The notes beneath the pieces are model-generated. The model was not told the DNA's origin, made no database searches, and saw nothing but the letters and a program-made list of their open reading frames with translations. This document shows, piece after piece, positions 12,513 through 22,318 of a stretch of DNA of 64,000 nt (its first letter is position 1; every line of letters begins with the position of its first letter). Position numbers and translations under genes: made by a program. Source of the DNA: Sialis fuliginosa (Eukaryota; Arthropoda; Insecta; Megaloptera; Sialidae); NCBI GenBank assembly GCA_961205875.1, contig OY540814.1, forward strand, positions 8,414,993-8,478,992, read 5' to 3'.

Positions 12513-12884
12513 CATCGAATACAATTAAGGGATCATTAAGTGTCTTTGTAACACCTTCTTCATAATAATATATTGATTCTTTGGTAACCACTGTGATAAT
12601 TTGATCAAATGCGTTTTCATTATTTTGCATTGTAAAGTTTCTGTATCTTTCATCGTACATACCTCGGAGAGGTTAAGATGGTAATTTTAATCTATCTAGT
12701 CCAGTTTATACTAGAACATTTGTTATTTCAATCAATTCTTTCGCCTTTGAAGAATTCAAAACATTTCCTTTCTTAATAATGTGACAGCTGACACTGAATC
12801 GTTTTAGATGTACTATTTTTCCTTCTAATTTTATTTTTTTATTTATTTATTTTGATTAATACTCTTTATTTTTCTAGTTTTCAT
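12513..12884 (-). pseudogene. Decayed transposon-borne coding region
   Basis: On the minus strand one frame reads as plausible protein for about 100 codons, with stretches such as EGKIVHLKRFSVSCHIIKKG, KAKELIEITNVLV, YDERYRNFTMQNNENAFDQI and VVTKESIYYYEEGVTKTLND. It is broken by two in-frame stops (12706-12708 and 12673-12675). An ATG at 12884 follows an acceptor-like TTGTTTTAG but is two frames off the main frame. The segment ends at a strong donor, GATG|GTAGGT, at 12513. I do not recognise the family. Position inside a TIR element suggests a transposase or accessory protein, but a captured host gene fragment is possible. Confidence 0.5.
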
Positions 12885-13081
12885 TGCTAAAACAAATATA
12901 AGTATAGGATTAAATTATAAATATTATTGACAGGTAATATTTTGAGGTTAGGTTTTTACTTTATTTCACTCACCTATTTCTTATATTCTTAAATAAAATG
13001 CATGAATATTGATTGATCACACCACTTTGATGATAAAATAATAATTCAAATACAGAAATAATACGATAATGACACAAATTA

Positions 13082-13182
13082 GTTGCAAACAATACGTTCC
13101 AACAGATGATTGAAAAAGTCCCACTCCAGGCACAAGCATTTCGGTTGTTTCATATATTGGTTAATAATGACATTCAATGTTC
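13082..13182 (-). pseudogene. Possible further exon remnant of the same transposon
   Basis: After an acceptor-like TTTCTTTATAG on the minus strand, about 32 open codons read TLNVIINQYMKQPKCLCLEW, then DFF and HLLERIVCN, then stop. Composition is protein-like and it lies upstream of the larger remnant inside the same TIR element. It is too short to classify and could be chance. Confidence 0.25.
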
Positions 13183-13900
13183 CTATAAAGAAACATGTAT
13201 TTATCAATAATGACTTTACTTAAATCTATGAAATAATTATATCATATCATTTATTAAAGACTTACCTACAATTTGAACTATTATTTATATCGTAAAATAC
13301 TTGAAATATTAAGAATTACATCAAAACAGTGAACTGTACAAATCACTACATTTGTGATAAACATGTCAGTGAACACCAACTTTTATGTAGGCTATAATAA
13401 AATAATTTTTTTCGACTATTTATATTTAAATAATACTTTGATTTTTAGTACTATAGTTAAATTAAAAGGTTTAATGACACTAGGTAAATTTTTTTAGTAC
13501 GCAAAACGAAGTATGAATATTATTAAAATTGATTAATATACGTGTGTTCCACAATAGCCGCTGTTTTTCGCGTTGTGCCATAACTGGGTACTTTACCTTA
13601 CTTCTTGGGTAAATATTTATGTATATAATATGTATGCATACCATGTAAAAATATTTTTTATAATACTGGCAACAAAAAAATGCAATTATTTTTAATTAAA
13701 ATCAAACTGTTTTCAAAACTAATTTCGCACATTGGTACGTATCGAGACTGGTTTTTTTAATTACAAATTGAAGAATTAAGATGTCTGTATAAAAAAGTAG
13801 CAAACAGTCGCTTGTCTATGAATAAAATTAATTAATTTTTTGTTACAATCAAGTGTTAATATAATAACCATAAAATATTGAATTTTCAAAATAATCTCAC

Positions 13901-14363
13901 CTGAAGCGTTGGTAAAATACAAATTTCTGTCCGTAGTCGCCGTTGTGGTTGAGGAAGGTACAGAAAAAGTAAATAAAAACTTTTGGGAAGCTGTTTGCCG
14001 CTACTTCTGAATATTCTTTATTGTTCACATATAAACAATTGAGTTTATGTTAAAATATTGTTCTTAATGTTTATATATATATTATTTTTTATTCACTATA
14101 ATTTATTTAAATGTTCACTCTGTCTTAATTTTAACAAACGTTTGATTAAATCAAAGTCAATTTAAAGTTTATAATTAACTTCACCTTTTCATTCAAACAA
14201 ACTTCATTAAAAACAAAAAAACCGAAGCACGGTACATATATTTATAAAAAACTTTGAGTCACTTGAGATAAATGTATCTTGACACATGTATATTACGTGC
14301 AAACATGTGGAGCAAACAGTGTAACTGCTTCGGAACAACAGCACAAGATGTCACTAACTGACT
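13901..14363 (-). ncRNA. Candidate first exon (5' UTR or lncRNA), minus strand
   Basis: Minus-strand initiator motifs (TCAGTC with its A at 14363; TCAGTT with its A at 14359) are followed about 460 bases later by a near-consensus splice donor, CTTCAG|GTGAGA, with the exon ending at 13901. An open frame runs about 50 codons into the donor, with segments such as NNKEYSEVAANSF and NHNGDYGQKFVFYQRF. It may be an upstream ORF, the start of coding sequence, or chance. No partner exon was recognised further left. The TIR transposon at 10610-13598 would lie in the first intron. Confidence 0.4.
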
Positions 14364-14560
14364 GACGATAAAAACACGATCTAGCATGCGGCTACATGCT
14401 AACCCCCCACCCACAAGTGTGTCTGAGAGAGAGAACGCCTCGCGGCTGCTTTACTCTCCCTTACACTTGCACCGTCTCGCTCGTGCATCTCTCTCTGCCC
14501 GCTGCACTCCGCATAGGTTTACTCCGGTGACGTTTCAGTATCCCATTCCAGAGCTACACA
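14364..14560 (-). promoter_or_regulatory. Candidate core promoter, minus strand
   Basis: A GC-rich island in AT-rich DNA lies directly upstream, on the minus strand, of overlapping TCAGT initiators. It contains GAGA-factor-type repeats (GAGAGAGAGA at 14425-14434, TCTCTCTCT around 14488-14496), about 60 and 125 bases upstream of the start. GAGA plus initiator without a TATA box is a common architecture for insect developmental genes. The plus-strand open frame 14386-14571 is low-complexity and probably not translated. Confidence 0.45.
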
Positions 14561-14870
14561 AGTGTCTGTAAAATTTGTAACCCAATTACCACAAAACGGA
14601 TTTTATTGTAGTTACAATACAACCCTTTAATGTAAGGAAAACTGCCGCCTACCCACATTTTAATCAGTTGTTATTTGGATTTAAATACATAATCTGATGT
14701 ATATATTAAAAAAAAGGAATATACACCCCCCCCCTCTCCCACCCCAAAAAGATGGATGAAAATGCATTTTTTGTTTTTATCTACGAGTATACTTTTTTTC
14801 ATCGAGTAAGTATGAGCTAATATGATTTTAAAATATAGGAAAGAATAAGATACAAGTAAATATAACCAAT
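14561..14870. other. Non-coding DNA with C-rich tract
   Basis: AT-rich sequence with a C-rich tract (about 14725-14745). No gene is seen. Confidence 0.5.
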
Positions 14871-15720
14871 GTCCTGATTGACTGACTGATTCATCATCGC
14901 CCAGCCAAAACCTCTGGACCTAGAAACATGAAATTTCAGGGGTGCCTTACTTTTATGATATAAGCACCCACTCAGAAAGATTTTCAATCTCTACGGGGAT
15001 AAAAGAGGGTTTAAAAGTTTATATGGGAAAAATATTCTTTGGTCGGATTTACTTGAAACTTAAAATAAATACTTTACAATACAAATAATTTAACAAGTAT
15101 TTCATCATTTCCGAAAATTTAACCTCTAAAGGATTACAAAGGGGTGAAAAAGTTTGTATGAAATTTTTTTGTTTGTTTTTATTTACTCGAATATAACTTG
15201 GCACAAATACTCTATAAGACAAATAGCATATTCGACAATTCAACCCCTAGGAGTGGGAGGGGTGTGTGTGTTAAATTTTGATATATTTATCTTCATAACT
15301 ATTTACAATGTTAAGGTAAATTCGAACAAAATAAAATTCAATAAAAATAAAAATTTCGATATTCAACCCCTAATGGCGGGGGTAGACAGAGGGTGAGTTT
15401 TTTGCAATTTTTAACTAAGATCCGATATATTTACGATTTTGTATAGATTAAAAAATAATAATTTAATATATCATCCTCTGTAACGTATGGAGAGTTCTAA
15501 TTAGTTTCATTCGATCCTGCGAAAAAATACTACGGAGGAGAGGGTTTTAAGGAGAAAAACATCTTGCATAGAAACCGAGATATTTACGATTTTGTAAATA
15601 TAATGAATAAAAAGGAAGAACACAATTAAATTTTCATCTCCTGTCTTAAAATATTATTTGTGCTGCCAACATAAAAAAATATTACAATACGGGTGAAGCC
15701 GCGGGTAGGTCCGCTAGTAT
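14871..15720 (+). repeat. RTE-like LINE/SINE-derived repeat
   Basis: It begins 'tcctgattgactgactgat', 'cgcccagccaaaacctc', continues through repeated motifs of the type 'gagatatttacgattttgta' and 'caacccctaatggcggggg', and ends 'gaagccgcgggtaggtccgc' followed by 'tagta'. This is a typical arthropod RTE-type 3' region. Within it, similar paragraphs recur ('caacccctaggagtggg', 'caacccctaatggcggg'), suggesting internal duplication. ORFs 15049-15243 and 15154-15396 lie inside and are not genes. Confidence 0.6.
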
Positions 15721-17159
15721 AATATAAAGTTGGCGTATTAGCGCTTGCTAGTACATAAGCACAATAAAGTTAGTAACATATTAGAACTCTTAATAAATAT
15801 TTGAGAATCGAGTTACTAAAAAAACATGAAAATAAAGGACTTTATAGTTTTGTTTTAATACTAGAATAAAATTACTATAGTACGTGATTTTACACGTCGA
15901 ATTCAGAGAAGTGGTTGTAATAATATCCCCTGGCGTTATTCCTGAGTTGGCAGTAAATTTGAAAATTTACTTTGAAGGGAGAATTCAATAGATTTTATCT
16001 ATATAATAAAACCGATTTACTCATATATTTTAAATATATATATTATACTTTAATTATAGGAATATGTTTTTTTTTTATAATTGTTGCAATTAAAACATTA
16101 TAAAAGATTTCTACACTTTTTGTTGTTTATTGTACCTTTATTCTATTAAGGAATATGTTAAATTAATAATAATAATAATATTATTTACAATACAACAAAG
16201 CAGTTATATCGACAGTAATCAATAATTATGCTAGATCAATAAAAACATTATCATTTTTAAATTAGTTAATGTATAATACAAATTATAACAAATAACCTAT
16301 TCTTAAGAAAATAATTGATTTTAGTAACTGGTCATTAAACATTTTGCAACGACAGTCGAAATTTTTAATAATGCTTTATAAAAATATAATTGTACATATT
16401 GGCATAATAAAACACGTATATACAAAAGTAAATTAAAAAATTATAAAGAATGAATTTCACGAAACATAATATACTATTAAATATTTTTTAGGTAGGTGTA
16501 AGGTGGGAGATGATAATATTATCGATATGTAATATAACCTTATAATAACAATTGGTGATTTGGTATAATTATTATATTAATAATATTGTTAATTAATAAA
16601 AGAAATTTTAAAACTAACACTATAAATTTTAATCGGAACAGTTAAAGCTGATAATGTTCAACTATTGTTTATATTGTAGGTGTTATATGTGGTGTTTTAT
16701 GTAATTATTGTTGCTAAAAATAAATTTGATGAATTATATAGCAAAGAATCGGCTATATAAAATATGTTTTGGTAAGTAATAATTATTTATAACAATAAAC
16801 AATTTCAATTCACAGTTTTTGCATAATCAGAAATGGAACATGGATTTTCTTATTTTGTATACATACTTCTTAAACCATGAGTTGTTATAATACAAATAAT
16901 ATTTTTAGAAGAAACTTAAATTAAATTTATAATGAATCATTAAATTTAAACAATTATTTATCAAAAATTAGCCATTGTAGAAAAATATTACAATGAAAAA
17001 TTTTTATCACGATTCAATAATTTTACGAACCTACACTAAACCAATAAAACATATTTATTATAAAAATCATGACCAGGGAAACGTAATTTATGTCAATGTG
17101 TCAAGAAAACCATAGAAATCACAAATATTTAACATACATAATTCATGTTTAATGGTTTA
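15721..17159. other. AT-rich non-coding DNA
   Basis: No gene or paired element ends. A short (TAA)n microsatellite lies near 16165-16182. A phrase near 15930-15960 ('cctggcgttattcctgag') is isolated. Confidence 0.5.
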
Positions 17160-17365
17160 TATTTTTACCAAAATCGCACCGGCTTCGTACGGAAGTTAAT
17201 ATTTCACCCCCTGCCACGTATGGAGGGTTGTAATTAGTTTCATTAGATCCGAAAGGAAAAATACCGCTGGAGTGGGGATTTTATGATGAAAAACAACCCC
17301 CTATCTCGCATAGGAGCCGAGATATTTACGATTTTTTCCGACTTGATTTACTATTATCGTCACTA
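17160..17365 (+). repeat. LINE/SINE-derived repeat, left part of an interrupted copy
   Basis: Phrases 'cctgccacgtatggagggt', 'taattagtttcattagatcc' and 'gagatatttacgattttttcc' match the 14871-15720 repeat. It then reads 'cgacttgatttactattatc', shared with 47403-47430. The copy is interrupted by the nested element at 17366-18039 and resumes after it. Confidence 0.6.
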
Positions 17366-17462
17366 CACGGAAAAAAATATACTGTAAGAACTACAGTTTT
17401 TCCTGTCTATCCCGGATAGTAAACGATACATATAATATTTTACTGTCTGAAACTGTAATCAT

Positions 17463-17856
17463 TAGAGATTGGAAAAATAGTTGTTATTTTCAATGAAATA
17501 GTTACTCTATTATTCATTTAAGAATGCAGTGGTTGCCGGGGTTCTGGCGGTACGAATCGTGCATTTTACCGTCAAAAACTACGGTAACCACTGCATTCTT
17601 AAATGAAATATAGTTGAATTTTTTTTCGGAAAATAGTTGATAAATAGTTTTTTTACGATTTAATAATAATTAGTGCAAACAAAGCAGTAAAAAATGTCGC
17701 AAATAGTTTAAAAATAGTTGGAAAGGTAGTTGCAAATAGTTGATTTCAAATTGTGTTCAATCAAACCAATTTTCTGAAAACGGTGGAGATATGTAATAAA
17801 AATTACAATAAATTCATTTTTACGCAATAGTTGAAAAACTATTTTTCCAATCTCTA
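17463..17856. mobile_element. Middle element of the nest: hAT-like MITE
   Basis: TAGAGATTGGAAAAATAGTT at the left end matches AACTATTTTTCCAATCTCTA at the right end. Flanking octamers gtaatcat and ataataat agree at 6 of 8 positions, compatible with a hAT-type 8-bp duplication. A second copy lies in the opposite orientation at 46786-46999. This copy hosts the small palindromic insertion at 17513-17607. Confidence 0.75.
17513..17607. mobile_element. Innermost palindromic insertion, about 95 bp
   Basis: Arms 17513-17537 and 17583-17607 are near-perfect inverted complements (TTCATTTAAGAATGCAGTGG on the left). The loop has a further small dyad (GGCGGTA / TACCGTC). The sister copy at 46786-46999 reads straight through the equivalent site, showing this segment was inserted. 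The inserted segment may extend about 8 bases further left (to about 17503). It is too small to code. Confidence 0.7.
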
Positions 17857-18018
17857 ATAATAATATAATTTTAGGCTATAATGTTTGCAGTTTATCCATC
17901 AATTTATATTGAGTATTATATTATATTACAGTTTAAAATTATATTATTGCTGTTTCAGAGAGTAAAATATTATATTTTCCCTTACTATCCGGGATAGACA
18001 GGAAAAACTGTGATTATT

Positions 18019-18182
18019 ACAGTATATTTTTTTTTCGTGTAAGTACTTATTCCTTAACGTAAAAAAATATATACTAAAACCTGGCCAGAGAACATATTGT
18101 CTATGAATAAAAAACTACAGTATATTTTTTTTCGTGTACTTATTTTTTAACGTAACAAAATATATACTAAAACCTAACCAGA
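18019..18182 (+). repeat. Tandem partial duplication at the nest's right border
   Basis: The segment 'acagtatatttttt..ttcgtgt', 'acttatt', 'ttaacgtaa', 'aatatatactaaaacct' occurs twice, at about 18019-18084 and 18116-18182. The duplicated unit spans the junction between the outer element's right end and the host repeat, so it arose after the insertion. Host-repeat sequence 'agaacatattgtctatgaat' lies between. Confidence 0.65.
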
Positions 18183-18214
18183 AAAAAAAAACACGTTAAA
18201 AAAATCGTGTTTAT

Positions 18215-18545
18215 AATTCGCCGAATCGTGGTATACCCAAGTTGCCGGGCGTAAAGAGTTGAGCATTCCTACTCCTGTGTGATGTTGCGAATCCCCATGT
18301 CCAGTCTCGCGTCCTGGAGGATCCCGCTCTGTACGCATGAGCGGGGGCCCTAATTAGATTCGTAATGGTAATGTCCAGTTCATTATTTCTGATAACCAAT
18401 TCGGAGCTACATGCGCGGATTGGATTATTTGATTGCCCGTTCCAAATAATAAGGACAGACTTACGTGTGTGCACACGTACAAGTCGTAGAAAAGGACGAG
18501 CCGCGTTTTTTGTTGTTTTGTGAAAAAAGAGAGTTGCAATTTTCA
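18215..18545. promoter_or_regulatory. GC-rich island, candidate regulatory element
   Basis: The island includes 'gcatgagcgggggccctaat', 'taattagattcgtaatgg' and 'gattggattatttgattgcc', a mix of GC-rich and homeodomain-core sequence unlike the flanks. A minus-strand donor-like hexamer GTAAGT lies at 18459-18464. Overlapping minus-strand open frames (18211-18474, 18354-18539) have no recognisable domain. A conserved non-coding element or an unidentified non-coding exon are both possible. Confidence 0.3.
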
Positions 18546-19202
18546 GTTCGCGGTTTCTTTTTTTTAATGATAATGTTTATATAAATCGAATGTATGTATG
18601 TTTAAAATATTGTATGTATATTTCTTATATTTACAATTGAATTTGTATTTATTTTATATTGTTTCATATCAACATTACATTTTTTATAAAATTGTTTTGT
18701 GAATAAAAACACGAATCAAGTCCAAATAAAATAAGAAAGAGTTAGTGATGGTATCTGTTACTATAGATCAAAAACTTGTTGTCTGTAACGTAGATAAAAA
18801 AAACACTGAAAATTATATAATAATAATTAAATTTAACAGTTTTTGATGTCGGTTTTTTTTCTTAAAAAGTTTTTTATTGACTTGGAACCTACTACAAAAA
18901 TAAATTATTGTTATATGCTTTTCAGTGTTTAAGGGTTTTTTTAAAAGTTTTTTCTAATTTCTTTTTTGAGTGGCGTATTTAAGAAGTCCATGGTCAGATT
19001 CTGATAAAATTTATTCGGGACTCCCTCGAGAGTATATTCTTTCAAACAAAGAAAGGTTCACTGAATAGGTGCATATTTGTCAGTGTTATATGACCGGAAA
19101 TACATAAAAAAATATATACAGCAAAATTTAAAATTTCCTCCTTTTTTTAATTCTGTGATCAGATTTTGAAAAAAAGTACATGAAAGTTAAATCGGGAATA
19201 TT
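18546..19202. repeat. Degenerate lepidopteran repeat fragments
   Basis: Between 18840 and 19200, phrases such as 'gatgtcggttttttttctta', 'gtggtcagattctgataaaa' and 'tcgggactccctcgagag' resemble the 'gaagtcggtttt' class of lepidopteran repeats also seen at 58240-58515. No gene is present. Confidence 0.35.
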
Positions 19203-19588
19203 CAGGGCTTCGAATCGTTATTTTTTTCGTTTCGGTTTTCGTTCCGGTTCGAGTAAAAAAATATATTTCGGTTCGGTTCCGGTTATCGTTCCGAAAAAAT
19301 AACGGTTTTTCCGGTTTTTGGTTCAGCTCCGAGTGATTAATTTAAAAAAAATATATTTGTATTAATTTTTTGTTTCTACCATAATTTAGAACATTTTATG
19401 GTACTTGTATGATAGCCCGAACGACAATTGAAGTGGGAAATAAGATCATGTTAACGCGCGTATTTTAACATGTACTGAACCGTAAAAATCGATATTTTTA
19501 TTTCGGTTCTGTTCCGGTTTTCGTTCCAACAAAAAATAACGGTTTTTCCGGTTTTTGGTTTTCGGTTCAGTTTCGGTTCGAAGCCCTG
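19203..19588. mobile_element. hAT-like MITE, CAGGGCTTCGAA ends
   Basis: CAGGGCTTCGAATCG at the left end pairs with CGGTTCGAAGCCCTG at the right. Flanking octamers ggaatatt and ggggtatt agree at 6 of 8 positions. The body is made of repeated 'cggttccggtt'-type motifs with inverted counterparts. It belongs to the same broad CAGGG-ended hAT class as the elements at 36140 and 44914 and shares the subterminal cggttc repeats. No coding capacity. Confidence 0.75.
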
Positions 19589-21184
19589 GGGGTATTATCC
19601 TTCAAACATACAAAAAATCGTCCAAATCAGTGCATGTTAGTTCAAGTTATGCTCAAACATACATACAAAAAATATATACAGGCGAATTGAGAAAAATAGA
19701 GTTTATAATAACCTACTGAATCTAGCAATTCGAATAATTGGAAATTTTTACAGATATTATTATGTATCATCGATACAGTTGAAATTTCATCTGTATGGGA
19801 CAAAATGGGAAAATTAATTTTTAATGAAGAGTTAGTTACTTTTTTTACTTATAGATATGAGAAGGTGAGTTTGTTCGTTCAATCACATTATAATTGAGCG
19901 AGTTTTTTTACAATATAAAATAATGCCAAAAATTTTTTGAAAATTCACTGCATTTCGATTATTTTTTTAAAATGGAACGAACGAGTTTTGGAACTCACCT
20001 CCTCATATATAAAAACTCAATATCTCACAAGGGCTTATATATTAACGTCAATCAGATTATTAACACACACAAATTTTTTTTATTGTTTTTGCAAAAGAAA
20101 AAATATTTCTTACTCATACTGAAATCGTGTTTTGAAATTTTAACCATCGATTTACATATGTCGCCAGCCTCGATTGCTCCGGGACAAGTCCACATCCTAC
20201 CAGTAATCCAGGTGATGGTTGTCCCATTTTTACTGATTACAAATAAAATTAATAATCGTCTGTATTAAGCAAATAAATAACTGACTGCTTGTACAGAGTA
20301 TTATAGCCAACCATTTAAATAAAAAAAATGAACTAAAAAACGTATGTACTTAAGTTCTATATTAAAAAATTTAACGCCACTCCAAGACATTTAACTCTGT
20401 ATCTTTGTGAATCAAAACATACATTAACTTTATTTAAAATAAGTTTATTAAGTGAAAAATACTTTTAAAACAATTTTTTTATCAATGTTTTAAATTAATA
20501 TGGTCGAAAGAAAAAGTTTCACAGTAGGAATTTATTCGATTTTATATATGTATATTATTCTATACTTGGGCCTAATTATAAACATGTTTTTTTTAAAATA
20601 AATTTAGTAATTTTAGTATTGCGGAATAATTTTAGTGATAAGTAAAATTAAATTTAAGTTGTTTTTCTATTTTATCTTTAATAATAACAAATAGTATAAC
20701 TTCTCATAAAGAAATGCAATTTTTAATTCTTAATTGACATAATGAACAAAATAAATATTTTCAATAATTTACAAATTACATATTTTTTTGATTTATTCAT
20801 AATTTTATACAATATTTTTTCGATTTAAAACGTAAAAAGCGTCAATACCATAGATAATTTATTATCTTTGCGCTCACAATCAGATTATGAAACTGTAAAA
20901 ACTAATAATTATGATTCATCACAACTATATAAAATTAATATTCCATATAGATATTTTTAATAGTTTTTTTTTAAATGCTTCACATCTATACGTATGCATA
21001 CATTAAAATAAATACAGGCAAGTAATTTTTTTCCTTGTTTATTATTCATATAAATTCAGTGCATTGTCATACAGAGATATCAACTGCATTTGAATATGCT
21101 GTTATTTATGTAGCATCAACTCATTATAAATATTTGCATGCTTTTAAATTGTAGATAAATAAGTATCTTTGCTAACTAGTGCAG
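19589..21184. other. AT-rich non-coding DNA
   Basis: No gene is recognised. The plus-strand frame 19972-20268 ends in a less AT-rich part ('cgccagcctcgattgctccg'), translating to SPASIAPGQVHILPVIQV, but no family is evident. The remainder is homopolymer-rich. Confidence 0.4.
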
Positions 21185-21636
21185 GTACTATGGGCTTCGG
21201 AAGTCGTCTGCCACCATAAAGGTCAGAATTGCTTACAACAGATTCGATTATATTAAGATAAACATCATCTGATATCTTTTTGTAGGGCAGAGCTTTTATA
21301 TATATTATTTTTAAATAAAAACACAAATAAACGTTCATTTCACTAATTAATTTCATATCAAGTTTAACATATTTTATTTAAATACTAAAATTCGGAACAT
21401 CAAATATTTATTGCCACAAAATTGACTTATACAATTTTCAATAGATTACATAATCATTTAATCGCACTATAAACGAAGAGTACCTACTTTTTTATCTAAC
21501 AAATGAATTTCAAAATATCTGTCATTGTTTGGTACATGGAGAAATGATTTAAATATTATAATAATTAAATGGGAGGAGCCTACTAAGTTTGTGATAAACG
21601 AATTTCAATTACAACTGGTTGACCACTTCTGCATGC
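21185..21636 (-). repeat. Dispersed repeat, copy 1
   Basis: Reverse complement of this segment matches 26035-26255: both share 'gcatgcagaagtggt', 'cacaaac' + 'aggctcctcccatt', 'atttaaatcatt' and a 3' block that translates to SNSDLYGGRRL followed by KPIV. Copy 1 is longer (about 450 versus 220 bp) and keeps a minus-strand open frame at 21144-21356. Conservation of the peptide block hints that the repeat once coded for protein. Superfamily unknown. Confidence 0.6.
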
Positions 21637-21776
21637 GACTCTACCTAGTACTTTTGTATTATAAGTATGTATGCTCTATTTTAATTATATTATTTATAAT
21701 ATAGAATAATCCGAATTATTAAAAACAAGTACCTATTCGGTTTATAGAATTTTTCGAACTATTCGAATTTCATATA

Positions 21777-22318
21777 AGGTACTGGCATCAGTCTTGGCCG
21801 CTTTAAAATACTGTTTTTTGACATTAAAGGGCTTCTTATTTGTAATTCTCATGAACTCATGTTACTAATAAAACAACCACCTCTTTATTAAATTAATTTA
21901 GTTACCATCATTATAATTATATTTTATTTTGTTCATTTTTTTTTATCTAGTAATGGATACAGTAAAACCAGTAATGGACACCTAGTGATGGACACTTGCT
22001 AATGATTACAAAATGATAAGTACTAAATGACACAAAAGTTATAAAATAAAGAATCGTGAAATTTGAAACAATGTAAAGCAGATGTTATAATAATACAATA
22101 ATTAATAAATTAGTAAATTACACTAATAATAAGTTTAAATGTCTACCATTTTGACATTCATTGGCCGATTGTCATTAAATTAAGCTGTTAGTTAAGTGGT
22201 TATCTATTATGAATCAGTAATGGCAGTAATTAAATATCAACAAATATTTCTAATTAAGTATATTTAATTTAAAAAGAATCCAACACTGGAGTATGCTCCA
22301 AGAATGGTGCCAGTACCT
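21777..22318. mobile_element. TIR element, AGGTACTGGCA ends
   Basis: AGGTACTGGCATCAGTCTTGG at the left end pairs with CCAAGAATGGTGCCAGTACCT at the right with few mismatches; TA flanks both ends (21775-21776, 22319-22320). The body matches the related element at 55409-55989, including 'cattggccgattgtcattaa' and 'tcaacaaatatttctaatt'. About 540 bp and non-coding. TA duplication and AGGT-type ends resemble the 10610 transposon, but I see no shared interior. Confidence 0.75.

Larger units (their letters stand above)
10610..13598. mobile_element. 3.0-kb DNA transposon with 22-bp TIRs
   Basis: AGGTAAAGTACCCAGTTATGG at the left end is repeated as its exact reverse complement at the right end, and both ends are flanked by TA (10608-10609 and 13599-13600), consistent with a TA target duplication. 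'atggaac' motifs recur just inside the left end. The interior holds a decayed minus-strand coding region (12324-12884) and a nested lepidopteran repeat (11834-12324). Length, TIRs and decayed coding suggest a formerly autonomous element. I could not assign its superfamily. Confidence 0.75.
17366..18039. mobile_element. Outer TIR element of a three-level nest
   Basis: The left end CACGGAAAAAAATATACTGT (17366-17385), with a further inward block 'cagtttttcctgtctatccc', is matched in inverted complement at the right end ('gggatagacaggaaaaactg', then 'acagtatatttttttttcgtg' ending at 18039). TA flanks both ends (17364-17365, 18040-18041). It is inserted in an RTE-like repeat whose uninterrupted counterpart is at 47403-47490, and itself hosts another element at 17463-17856. 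Confidence 0.75.

Noticed and set aside
14386-14571. Open frame as a small protein gene
   Set aside because: It is antisense to a promoter-like GC-rich island and low in complexity (Arg, Ser and Pro-rich from CT repeats).
16771-16785. TTTTGGTAAGTAAT as a splice donor
   Set aside because: A GTAAGT in AT-rich DNA with no exon-like sequence upstream is expected by chance.
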